DNA from: Geoalkalibacter ferrihydriticus DSM 17813
GTDB lineage: Bacteria; Desulfobacterota; Desulfuromonadia; Desulfuromonadales; Geoalkalibacteraceae
Reading direction: 5' to 3'
Assembly (NCBI RefSeq): GCF_000820505.1
Contig: NZ_JWJD01000006.1
Coordinates: forward strand, 111,208-175,207
Length of the DNA stretch: 64,000 nt
The notes beneath the pieces were generated by a model that saw nothing but the letters and a program-made list of their open reading frames with translations, was not told where the DNA came from and made no database searches. Positions 24,098 to 33,816 of this stretch are shown piece by piece (positions within the stretch are counted from its first letter, which is position 1; every line of letters begins with the position of its first letter). Both the position numbers and the translations under genes were made by a program.

Positions 24098-24974
24098 AAG
24101 GGGAGAGAGATTGATGCGAGGCGGTTGTGGGTGCAAGGGAATCGAAAAAGTCCTGCCAGGCAGCCCAGTACACCTGAGGGTTGGCGTCGAGGGTATCGTT
24201 GTGCCCGGCGTGGGGGAGCCAGATCAGTTCCTTCGGCTGCGGCGCCTGGGCGTAGAGCTCTTCGGCCATGCGCGGCGGCACGATGGTGTCGCGTTTACCG
24301 TGAATGATCATCAGCGGGCTCTGGATGCCGGGGATTTTTGCGCGGTTGTCGAATTGCGCATCAATGGTCCAGCCGAGCAGGGCGTAGAGAAAGCGGTAAT
24401 GATGGCGGCCCATATCCGAAATGGAGGTGAACGGGCTTTCCAGAATCAGCCCGGCGGGCGGTTTTTCCACGGCCAGTTGCAGGGCCACGGCCGCCCCGAC
24501 GGAGCGGCCGAAATAGATCTGGCGCTCGGCGGGGTAGCTACGTTGCGCGAGCCAGTCGTGCGCGGCGCGCGCGTCCCGATAGAGACCCTGTTCCGAGGCG
24601 CGCCCCTGGCTCTGGCCGTAGCCGCGATAACTTACAATCAGCACCGGCATCCCGAGGCGACGATGCAGAAGTTCGAGGTTGTGAACGCGGTGAGAAATGT
24701 TTCCGGCATTGCCGTGGAAGAAAATCAATGCCGGCAGATCGACCTCATCGCGGCCGGGAAGGAACCAGGCATGGATGCGCACACCGTCCTCGGTGTCGAG
24801 CCACACATCATCGTAGGTCAGGTCGCGCTGGTCGGGTGTCCAGACGATCTGCGACGTCGGAAAGAAGATAAAGGTATGCTCCAGGGCAGCCTCCACTCTT
24901 GTGGCCAAGGTCATGACGAGCAGTGCGGCAAACCATAAAATCAGACGCAGTGAGCTGAGGATTCGTTGGGCCAT
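24096..24974 (-). CDS. Secreted or membrane-anchored alpha/beta hydrolase (BEM46-like)
   Basis: Serine hydrolase-fold protein of 292 residues. An N-terminal signal or anchor segment (about 8-29) is followed by FFHGNAGNISHR (oxyanion-hole region), YRGYGQSQG, the nucleophile elbow GRSVGAA, the late Asp in IHGKRDTIVPP and the catalytic His in LPHAGHND. The substrate is unknown. ATG 24974 is preferred; the longer open frame (to 25322) only shadows trkH. It starts 46 bases after the trkH stop and may be co-transcribed with trkA-trkH. Confidence 0.85.
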   Translation of the reverse strand: MAQRILSSLRLILWFAALLVMTLATRVEAALEHTFIFFPTSQIVWTPDQRDLTYDDVWLDTEDGVRIHAWFLPGRDEVDLPALIFFHGNAGNISHRVHNLELLHRRLGMPVLIVSYRGYGQSQGRASEQGLYRDARAAHDWLAQRSYPAERQIYFGRSVGAAVALQLAVEKPPAGLILESPFTSISDMGRHHYRFLYALLGWTIDAQFDNRAKIPGIQSPLMIIHGKRDTIVPPRMAEELYAQAPQPKELIWLPHAGHNDTLDANPQVYWAAWQDFFDSLAPTTASHQSLSP

Positions 24975-25020
24975 GGGTTGTATTATAACGCGCTTGAGCC
25001 GGTGATGCAGCAACCAGCGG

Positions 25021-26463
25021 TTATTTGCGCCAGAAGGTGGGGAAAAACAGCACCAGAACCGTGAACAGTTCCAGCCGCCCGAGCAGCATGCACACCACCA
25101 GAACGCTCTTGCCGAAGGGCAGAATATGGGCGTAGTTTTCCATCGGCCCGACGCTGCCGAACCCCGGGCCGATGACGGCCAGGGTGGCGACCACCGAACC
25201 CGCTGCCGAAACCATGTCGAGGCCGGTGGACGCCATGAGAATGGTCGCCACCATGAAAATCGCCATCCACAGAGCGAAAAACCCAAGAATGGACTGCATG
25301 ATCTCGCGATCCACGGGAACATCGCCCAATTTGACCAGGCGCACCGCGCGCGGGTGAATGAGGCGATAGATCTGTACCTGAGCGTGTTTGATCAGCAACA
25401 GCAGGCGCGCCACCTTCATGCCCCCGGCCGTCGAGGCGGCGCACCCGCCCACCAGCATGGCGAGGAAGAGCAGATACTGGGACATGGCCGGCCACATGCC
25501 GTAATCGGCGGTGGCGTAACCGGTAGTGGAAAAAATGGACACCACCTGAAAGGTGCTGTAGCGCAAATTGTCGGACAGCGAGGTGTACACCGCGCCCTGG
25601 TTGGCCCACATCACCAGCACGATGATGACCAGGGTCAGGCCGAGAAACACGCGGAACTCCTCGTTGCGCCACATCTCGCGTCCGCGCCCGCGCAGCACCT
25701 GATAGTGCAGGGCGAAGTTGACCGCCGCCAGAAACATGAAGAGGATGATCACCCAATCGACGTAGGCGCTGTCATAGGCGCCCACCGAGGCGTTTTTCGG
25801 CGAGAAGCCGCCCGAGGCCAGGGTGGTGAAGGCGTGGCAGAGGGCATCGAAAAAGCTCAGGCCGCCCAGCATCAGCAACAGGGTCTGGGCGCTGGTCAGC
25901 AGCACGTACACCCCCCACAGCAGCTTGGCCGTGTCCTGAATGCGCGGCTTGAGGCGATCAGCGGTGGGACCGGGCATTTCGGCCTTAAACATCTGCATGC
26001 CGCCGACGCCGAGCATGGGCAGGATGGCGAGAGAGAGTACGATGAAGCCCATGCCGCCCAGCCACTGGGTCAGCGCGCGCCAGAACAGGATGCTTGGGGC
26101 AAGAGCTTCGATGTCGGGGAGAATGGTGGCGCCGGTGGTGGTGAAGCCGCTCATGGTTTCAAAAAGAGCGTCGAGCACCGAAGGGATGGAGCCGCTCAGC
26201 AAATAAGGCAGGGCGCCGAAGAGGGCAAAGGCCGTCCAGCCGAAGGTGACCACGGCAAAGCCGTCGCGCACCGCCATCTCCCTTGGGCTGCGGCATTTGA
26301 GGATCAGCACGCCGCCCAGAGCCGCGCAGATCAGCGAAGAGAGCAGAAAGCTCGGCCAGGCGCCGTCGGCGAAATACAGCGAAAACGGGATGGGCGCCAG
26401 CAGCACCGCCGCCAGAAAGGCCAGCAATATCCCAAGGATGCGCAGGACCAGCACGCGGTTCAT
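25021..26463 (-). CDS. trkH: Trk potassium uptake membrane protein TrkH
   Basis: K+-translocating subunit of the Trk system, 480 residues, with four M1-P-M2-type repeats. The selectivity-filter Gly motifs lie in TMSGFTTTGATIL, TLASGGFSPKN, FSTTGYATADYG and VVATLAVIGPGFGSVG. ATG 26463 lies one base beyond the trkA stop, so the two are translationally linked. The protein ends FFPTFWRK. Confidence 0.95.
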   Translation of the reverse strand: MNRVLVLRILGILLAFLAAVLLAPIPFSLYFADGAWPSFLLSSLICAALGGVLILKCRSPREMAVRDGFAVVTFGWTAFALFGALPYLLSGSIPSVLDALFETMSGFTTTGATILPDIEALAPSILFWRALTQWLGGMGFIVLSLAILPMLGVGGMQMFKAEMPGPTADRLKPRIQDTAKLLWGVYVLLTSAQTLLLMLGGLSFFDALCHAFTTLASGGFSPKNASVGAYDSAYVDWVIILFMFLAAVNFALHYQVLRGRGREMWRNEEFRVFLGLTLVIIVLVMWANQGAVYTSLSDNLRYSTFQVVSIFSTTGYATADYGMWPAMSQYLLFLAMLVGGCAASTAGGMKVARLLLLIKHAQVQIYRLIHPRAVRLVKLGDVPVDREIMQSILGFFALWMAIFMVATILMASTGLDMVSAAGSVVATLAVIGPGFGSVGPMENYAHILPFGKSVLVVCMLLGRLELFTVLVLFFPTFWRK

Positions 26464-26464
26464 G

Positions 26465-27817
26465 TTACTCGAAAAACCTCTCCACTTTGTGCAGTGCCTC
26501 GGGCAGGGCAAAGACCACCACCCGGTCCGAAGGGCGCAGCATCGTCTCGCCCGTGGGAATCAGGTACTCGCGGCCGCGCACAATGGCGCCGATGATGGCG
26601 CCGCGCGGAAAATGCAGATCCTTCAGGGACTGATCGAGAATGCGGCTGTCCTCGCCGATCTGCAACTCTAGAACCTCGGCATTGCTGCCTTCCACGGTGG
26701 CCAGGGACAGCACCTTGCCGCGCCGCACGTGCTTAAGGATGACCGCCCCGGCAGCCAGGCGCGGTGATACGCAGGCATCAATGCCCAGCGACGGCGCCAG
26801 GTTGAGATATTCGGGTTTGTTGACCAGCACCAGGGCGCGTTTCGCCCCGTGCTTTTTCGCCAGCAGCGAGCACAGGATGTTGTCCTCGTCATTGCCGGTG
26901 ACGGCCATGAACACATCGGCACCCTCGATACCCTCGTCGCTCAGAGTGCGAATGTCGGTGCCGTCGGTGTGAATGATCATGGATTTGCGCAGCTTGGAGG
27001 CGAGAAATTCGCAACGCTGCTCGTTGCGGTCGATGATGCGCACGTTGAAATGTAGTTGCTCCAGGCGCTGGGCGATTTGCAGCCCGATACCGCCGCCGCC
27101 CAGGATGAAGGCGCGGCGCAGACGGCAGGCTTTCTCCGGTTCGGGTTGCAGCAGATACTGGATGGCCGGCAGATCGTTGTGATGGGCAAAGATGAAAATG
27201 CTGTCGCCGACGCGGATGGTGTCGTCGCCGCGCGGAATGATGGTTTTTTCCCCGCGCGTGATGGCGGTGACGACGAAACGGTACATACCGCGGATCTCGC
27301 CCAGTTCCTTGAGGGTCAGGTCGCACAGGGGGCTTTTTTCGCCGATACGGTAGCCGATGAACTGGATCTGGCCCTCGACGAATTCGGCCACATCGAAAGC
27401 GCCCTGGCGCGAGGCGATCTTGATCATCTCCTCGGCGACGGCATCCTTGGGATTGATGAGCAGATCGATGCCGAGCTTTTCCTTGGACAGCACCGCGCCC
27501 TGGCCCGAGAATTCGATGCTGCGCACCCGGGCGATGCGCCGCTTGACGCCGTATTCGCGCGCCAGAAGACAGGCCAGGATGTTGACCTCGTCCATGTCGG
27601 TGACGGCTATGAAGATTTCGGCGGACTTGATGCCGCCCTGTTCGAGGATTTCGGCGCTGGCCCCGTTGCCGAGGATGCCCAGGACGTTGAGGCGCTCCTG
27701 AGCGCGGTTGAGGTGCTCCGGGTCGTTGTCGATGAGGGTGACCTCGTGGCCTTCCTCGGACAAGCGTTCGCAGAGGAAATAGCCGACCTGACCGGTGCCG
27801 ACGATGAGGATTCTCAT
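26465..27817 (-). CDS. trkA: Trk potassium transport NAD-binding protein TrkA
   Basis: Cytosolic regulatory subunit that gates TrkH in response to nucleotides. The 450-residue protein is a tandem duplication. Each half has an RCK-N Rossmann domain (GTGQVGYFL at 7-15; GGGGIGLQIAQ near 240) followed by a TrkA-C domain. The acidic residue of NAD binding is in TLIDNDP in the first half. trkH follows directly. Complete and of normal length. Confidence 0.96.
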   Translation of the reverse strand: MRILIVGTGQVGYFLCERLSEEGHEVTLIDNDPEHLNRAQERLNVLGILGNGASAEILEQGGIKSAEIFIAVTDMDEVNILACLLAREYGVKRRIARVRSIEFSGQGAVLSKEKLGIDLLINPKDAVAEEMIKIASRQGAFDVAEFVEGQIQFIGYRIGEKSPLCDLTLKELGEIRGMYRFVVTAITRGEKTIIPRGDDTIRVGDSIFIFAHHNDLPAIQYLLQPEPEKACRLRRAFILGGGGIGLQIAQRLEQLHFNVRIIDRNEQRCEFLASKLRKSMIIHTDGTDIRTLSDEGIEGADVFMAVTGNDEDNILCSLLAKKHGAKRALVLVNKPEYLNLAPSLGIDACVSPRLAAGAVILKHVRRGKVLSLATVEGSNAEVLELQIGEDSRILDQSLKDLHFPRGAIIGAIVRGREYLIPTGETMLRPSDRVVVFALPEALHKVERFFE

Positions 27818-27972
27818 GGTAGCTGCATTCAGTTTTTAGGAAAGTAGGTGTCCGAGCAAGGACGCGGCGCTATTCATGGCATATTTGCGCGAATCGTGCA
27901 AGAGGTAGACGCCGGACTTGCCCCCTTGTCGACGGCGGCGCTACAATGCTCCGGCGAAAAGGAGCGTCATTC

Positions 27973-28278
27973 ATGGACTTATTTATCGAAGTTTCGGACG
28001 AAGACATCCGCCGCGAACGGGCCAAGGCCCGTGAGCTGCGCAAGAGCAACTGGTGGAAAAACCGCATCGCGCAAGGGCTTTGCCATTATTGCGGCGCGCG
28101 GGTCAGGCCCGCCGAGCTCAGCCTGGATCACCTCTTGCCCCTGGCGCGCGGGGGCAAATCAACGCGCGGCAACTGTGTGCCGGCCTGCAAGGAGTGCAAC
28201 AACCGCAAAAAAGACCTTCTGCCCATGGAGTGGGACGAGTACCTGGCTCGGCTGCGAGACACGGACGTTGCGGAATAA
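27973..28278 (+). CDS. HNH endonuclease-domain protein
   Basis: Small protein of 101 residues with an HNH nuclease fold. Zinc ligands are CHYCGA and CKECNN; the metal-binding/catalytic part is LSLDHLLPLARGGKSTRGNC, giving the order C-x2-C, D-H, N, C-x2-C, and the C-terminal N is in NNRKKDLLP. ATG 27973 has AAGGAG just upstream; an in-frame start at 27946 has none. It is isolated, with no methylase or phage genes nearby, so a housekeeping repair-type HNH protein is more likely than a restriction enzyme. Confidence 0.85.
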   Translation: MDLFIEVSDEDIRRERAKARELRKSNWWKNRIAQGLCHYCGARVRPAELSLDHLLPLARGGKSTRGNCVPACKECNNRKKDLLPMEWDEYLARLRDTDVAE

Positions 28279-28319
28279 ACCGGCGACTTTCCTCATTTCC
28301 TCCCAATTTGCGCAGTGCC

Positions 28320-28657
28320 ATGGGAAAAGCTGGACGTGGATGGTTGTTGGGATGCCTGGGGCTGATTTTTCTGGTTGTGACGGGCTGCGCTGATGATGGC
28401 GAATCTTACGTTTCCGGCACGGGGCTGGTCGGCATCGTGGATCATCCGGCGCAGGTCGCAACGGTGCCACGGGCGGGCCGGTTCTGCCCCTGGACGCAGG
28501 AAATTTTGCCTCCGCACCCTTGGCCGCAACGACCTTTGAACTGCTGGATTTTGACGCGGGAAAGTCTGTGTTGGTCGATGTTTCAGGCCTGATGCAGAAA
28601 GCTCAGGCGCGGGGTCTGGCGGATTTTCAGGTGCGCTTCGCTCTGGTCTATGAATAG
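28320..28657 (+). pseudogene. Frameshifted lipoprotein gene
   Basis: Frame 1 starts at ATG 28320 with MGKAGRGWLLGCLGLIFLVVT and a lipobox ending in Cys24 (VTGC), then ADDGESYVSGTGLVGIV. Near 28436-28442 the sensible sequence moves to another frame (GSSGAGRNGATGGPVLPLDA...ELLDFDAGKSVLVDVSG) and ends at TAG 28655-28657 with DFQVRFALVYE. The residue between stops in frame 1 turns Trp/Pro-rich and unlike a protein. A one-base loss (or a sequencing error) explains both halves. I do not recognise the family. If intact it would encode about 112 residues. Confidence 0.6.
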
Positions 28658-28664
28658 ATAGGTC

Positions 28665-28698
28665 GGGAGCGAGCGTTGCCTCGGCAACACTCGCTCCC
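28665..28698. terminator. Convergent hairpin, probable terminator
   Basis: GGGAGCGAGCGTTGCC / GGCAACACTCGCTCCC: a 16-position stem with one mismatch and a TC loop, between the rightward lipoprotein remnant and leftward glgA. There is no long T-run, so termination strength is uncertain. Confidence 0.6.
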
Positions 28699-28704
28699 GC
28701 AGTT

Positions 28705-30165
28705 TCATGGCTGCTGGCGCGGGCTTTCCATGGATTTGCGATACAGCTCCACGTATTTTTCCGCGGCGCCGGTCCAACTGAAATCCTGGGTCATGCCGCG
28801 CTTGACCAGTTTGAGCCACTGGCGGCGATTTTCATAGGCGTTCAGGGCGCGGTCGAGAGCGGCCAGCATGGCTTCCGGGGTCGGCTGGTCGAAAACAAAT
28901 CCGTTGCCCTGCCGTGGGCGCTCGTCGATGTCGATAATGGTGTCGTTGAGCCCGCCGGTGCGATGCACCACCGGCACACTGCCGTAGCGCAGGGCAACGA
29001 TCTGCTCACGTCCGCAGGGCTCATGCCTGCTGGGCATGAGGAAAATGTCGCTGCCGGCGAAAATGCGCCTCGCCAGGCCCTGTTCGTCGGTGAGAAAGAC
29101 CCGGATCCGTTCGGGGCGGCGCTCGCCCAGGACACGCAGTTTCTCCTCCAGAGCCTCATCCCCTTGTCCGGCAACAATCACTTGCATGCCACGTTCCAGA
29201 AGCCGGTCGGCGGCCGCGACGAGGATGTCGCAGCCCTTCTCCCGGGTTAGAGGCGAAACCAGGCCCACCAGAGGCACCAGCGGTTCCAGGGCCAGGCCGG
29301 TCTCTTTTTGGAGCGCCCGTTTGTTGGCTTTCTTGCCGTTGAGGTTTTCCACGTTGAAGGGCCGATTGATGTGCATGTCCAGGGACGGATCCCAGCAACG
29401 GGTGTCAATGCCGTTCAGGACGCCGTGGAAACTGGCGCTGCGGCGGCGCAGCAGGGGCGCGAACTCTCCTGCGAATGCGGTGCTGTGGAGTTCGTCGCGA
29501 TAGGTTTCCGAGAGGGTGTTGATCTGGTCGGCAAAGAGCAGGCCACCTCTGAGAAAGCAGATGCCGCCGTTGAGGGCAAGGCCGCTGTAATCCGGTTCAG
29601 CGGGGTCGAGGCCCAGCCCGTCAAGGTCGGCGATGGGGAATTGGCCGGTTTTGTCGAGATCGTGCAGGGTGAACAGGGTGCTCATCTGAGCATAGAAAGG
29701 ATCACCCTTGAGATTGGTGCGCAGCAGCACCGGGATCAATCCCGTCTGCCAGCCGTGCAGATGCAGGACGTCGGGACGAAAATCCATGCGCCGCAGAAGT
29801 TGCAGCACGGCGTGACAGAAGAAACCAAACCGCTGGGCGTTGTCGGCATACTCGCCCTTGCCGTTGCCGTAGAGGCCATCGCGGTGAAAGTAGTCGCGAT
29901 TCTCTATGAAGTAGACCGGGACCCCTTCCAGCAGCGTCTGGCGCAAAAGACCTTTTTGCGGGGTCCCGTCGATGTGGACCTCAATGCTTTTGCGCCCTTT
30001 GCGCAGACTAAAGCCATTGTCGTCGACATTTTTGTAGCAGGGCATGATGAGGCGTGCGTCATGGCCGAGCTTGCGCAAGGAGCGCGCCAGCATGCCGGCA
30101 ACATCGGCCAGCCCGGTGGTCTTGGCGTAGGGGGAAACTTCGGGGGAGACAATCAGAATTTTCAT
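28705..30165 (-). CDS. glgA: Glycogen synthase
   Basis: GT5 glycosyltransferase of 486 residues that extends alpha-1,4-glucan from ADP- (or UDP-) glucose. The N-terminus KILIVSPEVSPYAKTTGLAD contains the donor-binding Lys15 (family KxGGLxDV; here KTTGLADV). The C-terminal half has the retaining-enzyme Glu region in PSRHEPCGREQIVALRYG and RTGGLNDTI. ATG 30165 is listed; TTG 30171 is possible, since GAGGG sits closer to it. Last gene of the run after the GH13 enzyme (64 bases). Confidence 0.93.
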   Translation of the reverse strand: MKILIVSPEVSPYAKTTGLADVAGMLARSLRKLGHDARLIMPCYKNVDDNGFSLRKGRKSIEVHIDGTPQKGLLRQTLLEGVPVYFIENRDYFHRDGLYGNGKGEYADNAQRFGFFCHAVLQLLRRMDFRPDVLHLHGWQTGLIPVLLRTNLKGDPFYAQMSTLFTLHDLDKTGQFPIADLDGLGLDPAEPDYSGLALNGGICFLRGGLLFADQINTLSETYRDELHSTAFAGEFAPLLRRRSASFHGVLNGIDTRCWDPSLDMHINRPFNVENLNGKKANKRALQKETGLALEPLVPLVGLVSPLTREKGCDILVAAADRLLERGMQVIVAGQGDEALEEKLRVLGERRPERIRVFLTDEQGLARRIFAGSDIFLMPSRHEPCGREQIVALRYGSVPVVHRTGGLNDTIIDIDERPRQGNGFVFDQPTPEAMLAALDRALNAYENRRQWLKLVKRGMTQDFSWTGAAEKYVELYRKSMESPRQQP

Positions 30166-30229
30166 GGGCAATTTTTCCCTCTATCCTACCCGGGCCGGCG
30201 CAAACGCTGCCGGTATGTGAACCGAGCGA

Positions 30230-33200
30230 TTAGCCGGCGCGGGTTTCCTGGGTTGTTTCCGCCAAGTGACGGGTCAGCGCCTCCACCTGGTAGCCTTGGG
30301 CGTGTGCCTGGGCAAGTAGATAGCGTGCCTCGTCAACCAGAGCGGTTACTGTACTGAGCAGTTTCTGATCGGTGTCCTCCCCGGACGCTTGGTGCAGGGC
30401 TCCCAGCAGACAGAGCCAATAAACAAGATTTTCATAACGTTCACGGTTGAACCATTCGATGCCTTCATAAAGATTGACACCGAGATATTCACGTGCCGCA
30501 GGGTTCTGCAAAAAGTTGGCCATCGCTTGGCGAAGCGCCTTCGGCGATACCGTCGCGGGCTGATCAAGCAGTAGCACCAGCAGCCGGGTTTCCACCCGCG
30601 CCTGATCAAGGCTCAGATTAAATGGCGGGGTGTCGGAGCCGTGCATGCTGGCGCACAGCACTTCATCGAGCAGGCAGCGCTCAATGAGCTTTCCGGCAGG
30701 TGGAAGTGCCTGCCCTTGCTGCTTTTCGTCCGACAGTCGGTGCCATAAAACCCAGGGCAGCAGGATGCGGTATTCTTGGCCCGCGGTGGCTCTCAAGAGG
30801 GCGCCCGTGCCCTGTCCTTGCGCTTTTGGTGTGTGGGTTTCCCCCGGCAGGCCGGCGTGCAGGCAGGCCAGTGCGGCGCGTTCCTTGGGCCTGCGGCTGG
30901 TCAGGCGGCGCAACCGGCGCAGGGCCGCAAGGTCCTCATCCCGTGCCGCGACCAACTGGGCTTCCGTTGTGTCTAATGAGCACTTGTGAATGATCTCCTG
31001 GCAAAAGTAAGACAGGCGGCGCGAAAAGTCAATTGAATATTTATCCTTTTTAATTTTGGTTCTTTCAGAAATGGCGAGATTTCCCCAGTGTTGGAGAATT
31101 TCGGGATCCAGAAGTTCGCCAGTTGCCGTAATCAGGTCCGCGTAATGGCGACGACCCCAGGCACGGTCGAGGTCACGGCAGGGTCGGCCGTTGAGTTCGG
31201 TGTAGACTTGCTGCCAGATACCCTCCGCATCGCGCAGTTCTTGAAAACCGAGGAATACCTGACACTGATAGGCTTCCAGACGTACATGCAGCCCCTGCTC
31301 GATCAGTTCACGCCCGCTGCGCAGATATTCCTGGCCGGACGGATGTTCGCGGAAACGGTAAAAAACACCCTCTTCCGTTTTGAGGTCGAGGGCTTGGCCG
31401 AGAGTGGTCTGCTCCAGCCAGGCGGGCTCCTCAGAGGGAGCGCTTGCCCACGCGGCCGAAGAGCGAATCCAGCCTGAGGTTTCGGCATAGCAGTTGTGGA
31501 AGACCACCAGCGCACGCTCTTCGCCGCAGCGGTTGGAATAGGCAAAAACATTTTCGTCGACGCCCTGCTCGGCCCAGAAGTCATAGAGGCGGAAATTTTC
31601 CGAGCCGCTGAACAGGTACCGCTTGCGCAGCAGGGGAAAGATGCGTCGCTCGTGCTCGCGTACCATGCCTTCGTCGATGTTTTCATCCCAGTAGGCCTTG
31701 CTGTACTCCATGCCGTATTTTTCGCTCAGACCCTCTATTTGCCCATGGCCGAACATAGGTAGCCCCGGCATGGTGGCGAGCATGGTCGCTACGCCGTAGT
31801 ATTTTTCGCCCTTGCCGAACTGTTCGACGGCGGTCGCTTCGTCGGGGTTGTTCATAAAATTGGTGAAGCGCTTGAGAATTTCAGGGTTGAACTCAAGGGT
31901 GTTCTTGATGGTCTGGCGATATTTGGCGTTTTCCTCGTTCTTGAGCATGTTCATGAACGCGCTGTTGTAGACGCGGTGCATACCCAGGGTGCGCACGAAA
32001 TACCCTTCCATCAACCAGAAGGCTTCGGCGATGAGCAGGGTGTCGGGCACCTCGGCAGCCACCCGGTCAACGACCTCGCGCCAGAACTCCTTGGGAAAGG
32101 CGCGTTCAAAATCCTCGCGGGTCATGGCGTGTTCGGCGCGCGACGGCACCCCGGCGCCGCCTCCGGGTTGAGGAAACCACAGGCGTTGGAAGTGTTTTTT
32201 TGCCAGGGTCATGGCGGCATCGAAGCGAATGACCTTGAAGCGCCGCGCGATGTGCAGGATGGTGCCGACCATTGCCTCACGCACCTGGGGCAGCAGGTAA
32301 TTGAGCTGCGCCGTATCGTTCCACGGCATGTGGGTGCCGTCGTTGCCGTGATAGATGTAACGCACCCGCCCATCGCGGTGATCGGTGTACTTAAACACCA
32401 CCGCCGCGTCGGAATGGTCGTAATAACCGTCTTCGATTTGCAAACTGATTTCAGGGTCGGGAGAGAGGTCGCGTCCGCCGAAGCGATAACTGGGGTAAGG
32501 GGAATAGTCGAGCTGCACGTACCAGTCAGGGTGCTCCTTGAGCCAGCGCGAGTAAAGTCCGGTGTGGTTGGGCACGATATCCGAGGCCAGGCGGATGCCG
32601 CGCTGAAGGCAGCGCTGCTCAAGATCGGCCATGGCTTCCTCGCCGCCGAGGTCGGCGGCGATTACGTAATCGTAGAGGGAATAGGCCGAAGCCAGGGCTT
32701 CGGGATTGCCGCGCATGTGTTTGATCCACTGGGACACCTGCGAACGCTCCCAGATCCCGATCAGCCACAGGGAGTTAAAGCCCGCGCGGGCCAGGCGGTC
32801 GAGTTCCGCGTCGGGAATCTGGTCGACGCGCACAATGGGACGCTCGTAGCGCTTGCTCAGCTGATCAAGCCACACGTAAGTGGACTTGGCGATGAGCACC
32901 ACGTTGCTCATCCAGTCGGCGTCGGCGGTGAACGCCTCGGGCTCGGGATAATGATAATCGACGCGCACTTCCTCGCGGCGGAAATCGATGACTTGCGTCG
33001 GCCCCGGTCCGAAGCCGCGCATGTGGGTCTCTTCGGCGCTGATATCGAAGGCGGTGAGAATGTCTTCCTGCAATTCCGGCGGCAGATGCTCGCGCCAGAG
33101 CTCTCGGATAAAACCCAACTGACCGTGCAGGGATTGAGGCGATTTCCGGATGGGTTCTTCCAGCAGGTCAAGAAGTGAACGCCGCAGCAGACCCGTGGCG

Positions 33201-33772
33201 GGCGAATCCTCGAGTTCGCTGTCGAATTCGCTGAGTGCCTGACGATAGGAGGTGCGCTGCGCCAGCTCACTGTCGTCAAATAGCGGTCGCATGGGGCCGA
33301 GGGCCGGGTTGTTGTTCTGCACGGCAAGGATAAACAGTTCACCCAGGGCGGTGAGGCGGTTGTGCTCCTGACGCAGAAAATCCTCGGTGCTGATCTCCAC
33401 GTCGCGCACCGCATCGGGGGGAAAGAGGGCGACAAAGGCTTCAAGAGCGGCCAGCAGGCGCGGGTTCGATATGGCGCGCCCGGAGATCCGGATCTGGTTG
33501 AGGTCGACCCGGCAGTCCCGGCCGGCGAAATAGCGTTGCAGCAGATGACGGAACGCGCGGTTCAAAAGTGCCGCCAGGTGGAGTTCGCCGGCGCCGACGA
33601 CCTGGCGCTGCTCAGCGCCGTTGATACAGTCGGCGACGACCCGCAGGCGCAGCATCAGCGGCGCTTGGCGAAAAGGGCGCAGGCGTTCGCCGAGCGCAAG
33701 GCGCTGCCAGGCCTGATCGGAAATCTGGATGTCGAGAGGGAAGTACTGCCGGGAAGAATTTTTAGCAGTCAT
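30230..33772 (-). CDS. Large GH13 alpha-amylase-family enzyme
   Basis: Protein of 1180 residues, far longer than ordinary amylases. A roughly 300-residue N-terminal region of unknown fold precedes a GH13 barrel (about 310-720). The four barrel motifs are visible: DIVPNHTG (about 396), IRFDAAM with nucleophile Asp518, LLIAEAFW with acid/base Glu583, and NNPDEA with Asp644. A beta-rich domain (about 740-850) and a helical C-terminal region (about 880-1180) follow. It should act on alpha-glucans (hydrolase or transferase; not decidable). ATG 33772 has AAGGA upstream. It lies between the nucleotidyltransferase fusion and glgA, implying glycogen-type metabolism. Confidence 0.88.
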   Translation of the reverse strand: MTAKNSSRQYFPLDIQISDQAWQRLALGERLRPFRQAPLMLRLRVVADCINGAEQRQVVGAGELHLAALLNRAFRHLLQRYFAGRDCRVDLNQIRISGRAISNPRLLAALEAFVALFPPDAVRDVEISTEDFLRQEHNRLTALGELFILAVQNNNPALGPMRPLFDDSELAQRTSYRQALSEFDSELEDSPATGLLRRSLLDLLEEPIRKSPQSLHGQLGFIRELWREHLPPELQEDILTAFDISAEETHMRGFGPGPTQVIDFRREEVRVDYHYPEPEAFTADADWMSNVVLIAKSTYVWLDQLSKRYERPIVRVDQIPDAELDRLARAGFNSLWLIGIWERSQVSQWIKHMRGNPEALASAYSLYDYVIAADLGGEEAMADLEQRCLQRGIRLASDIVPNHTGLYSRWLKEHPDWYVQLDYSPYPSYRFGGRDLSPDPEISLQIEDGYYDHSDAAVVFKYTDHRDGRVRYIYHGNDGTHMPWNDTAQLNYLLPQVREAMVGTILHIARRFKVIRFDAAMTLAKKHFQRLWFPQPGGGAGVPSRAEHAMTREDFERAFPKEFWREVVDRVAAEVPDTLLIAEAFWLMEGYFVRTLGMHRVYNSAFMNMLKNEENAKYRQTIKNTLEFNPEILKRFTNFMNNPDEATAVEQFGKGEKYYGVATMLATMPGLPMFGHGQIEGLSEKYGMEYSKAYWDENIDEGMVREHERRIFPLLRKRYLFSGSENFRLYDFWAEQGVDENVFAYSNRCGEERALVVFHNCYAETSGWIRSSAAWASAPSEEPAWLEQTTLGQALDLKTEEGVFYRFREHPSGQEYLRSGRELIEQGLHVRLEAYQCQVFLGFQELRDAEGIWQQVYTELNGRPCRDLDRAWGRRHYADLITATGELLDPEILQHWGNLAISERTKIKKDKYSIDFSRRLSYFCQEIIHKCSLDTTEAQLVAARDEDLAALRRLRRLTSRRPKERAALACLHAGLPGETHTPKAQGQGTGALLRATAGQEYRILLPWVLWHRLSDEKQQGQALPPAGKLIERCLLDEVLCASMHGSDTPPFNLSLDQARVETRLLVLLLDQPATVSPKALRQAMANFLQNPAAREYLGVNLYEGIEWFNRERYENLVYWLCLLGALHQASGEDTDQKLLSTVTALVDEARYLLAQAHAQGYQVEALTRHLAETTQETRAG

Positions 33773-33816
33773 GGTGGAATCCTTTTGATGTTTGGGCATG
33801 TCGCGGGCGCAAAGTT

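Noticed and set aside
25126..26595. 489-residue antisense ORF opposite trkH
   Set aside because: His/Gln/Gly-rich shadow caused by high third-position GC; trkH on the other strand is a complete, conserved gene.
31976..33178. 400-residue antisense ORF opposite the GH13 gene
   Set aside because: Shadow frame; all amylase motifs are on the minus strand.
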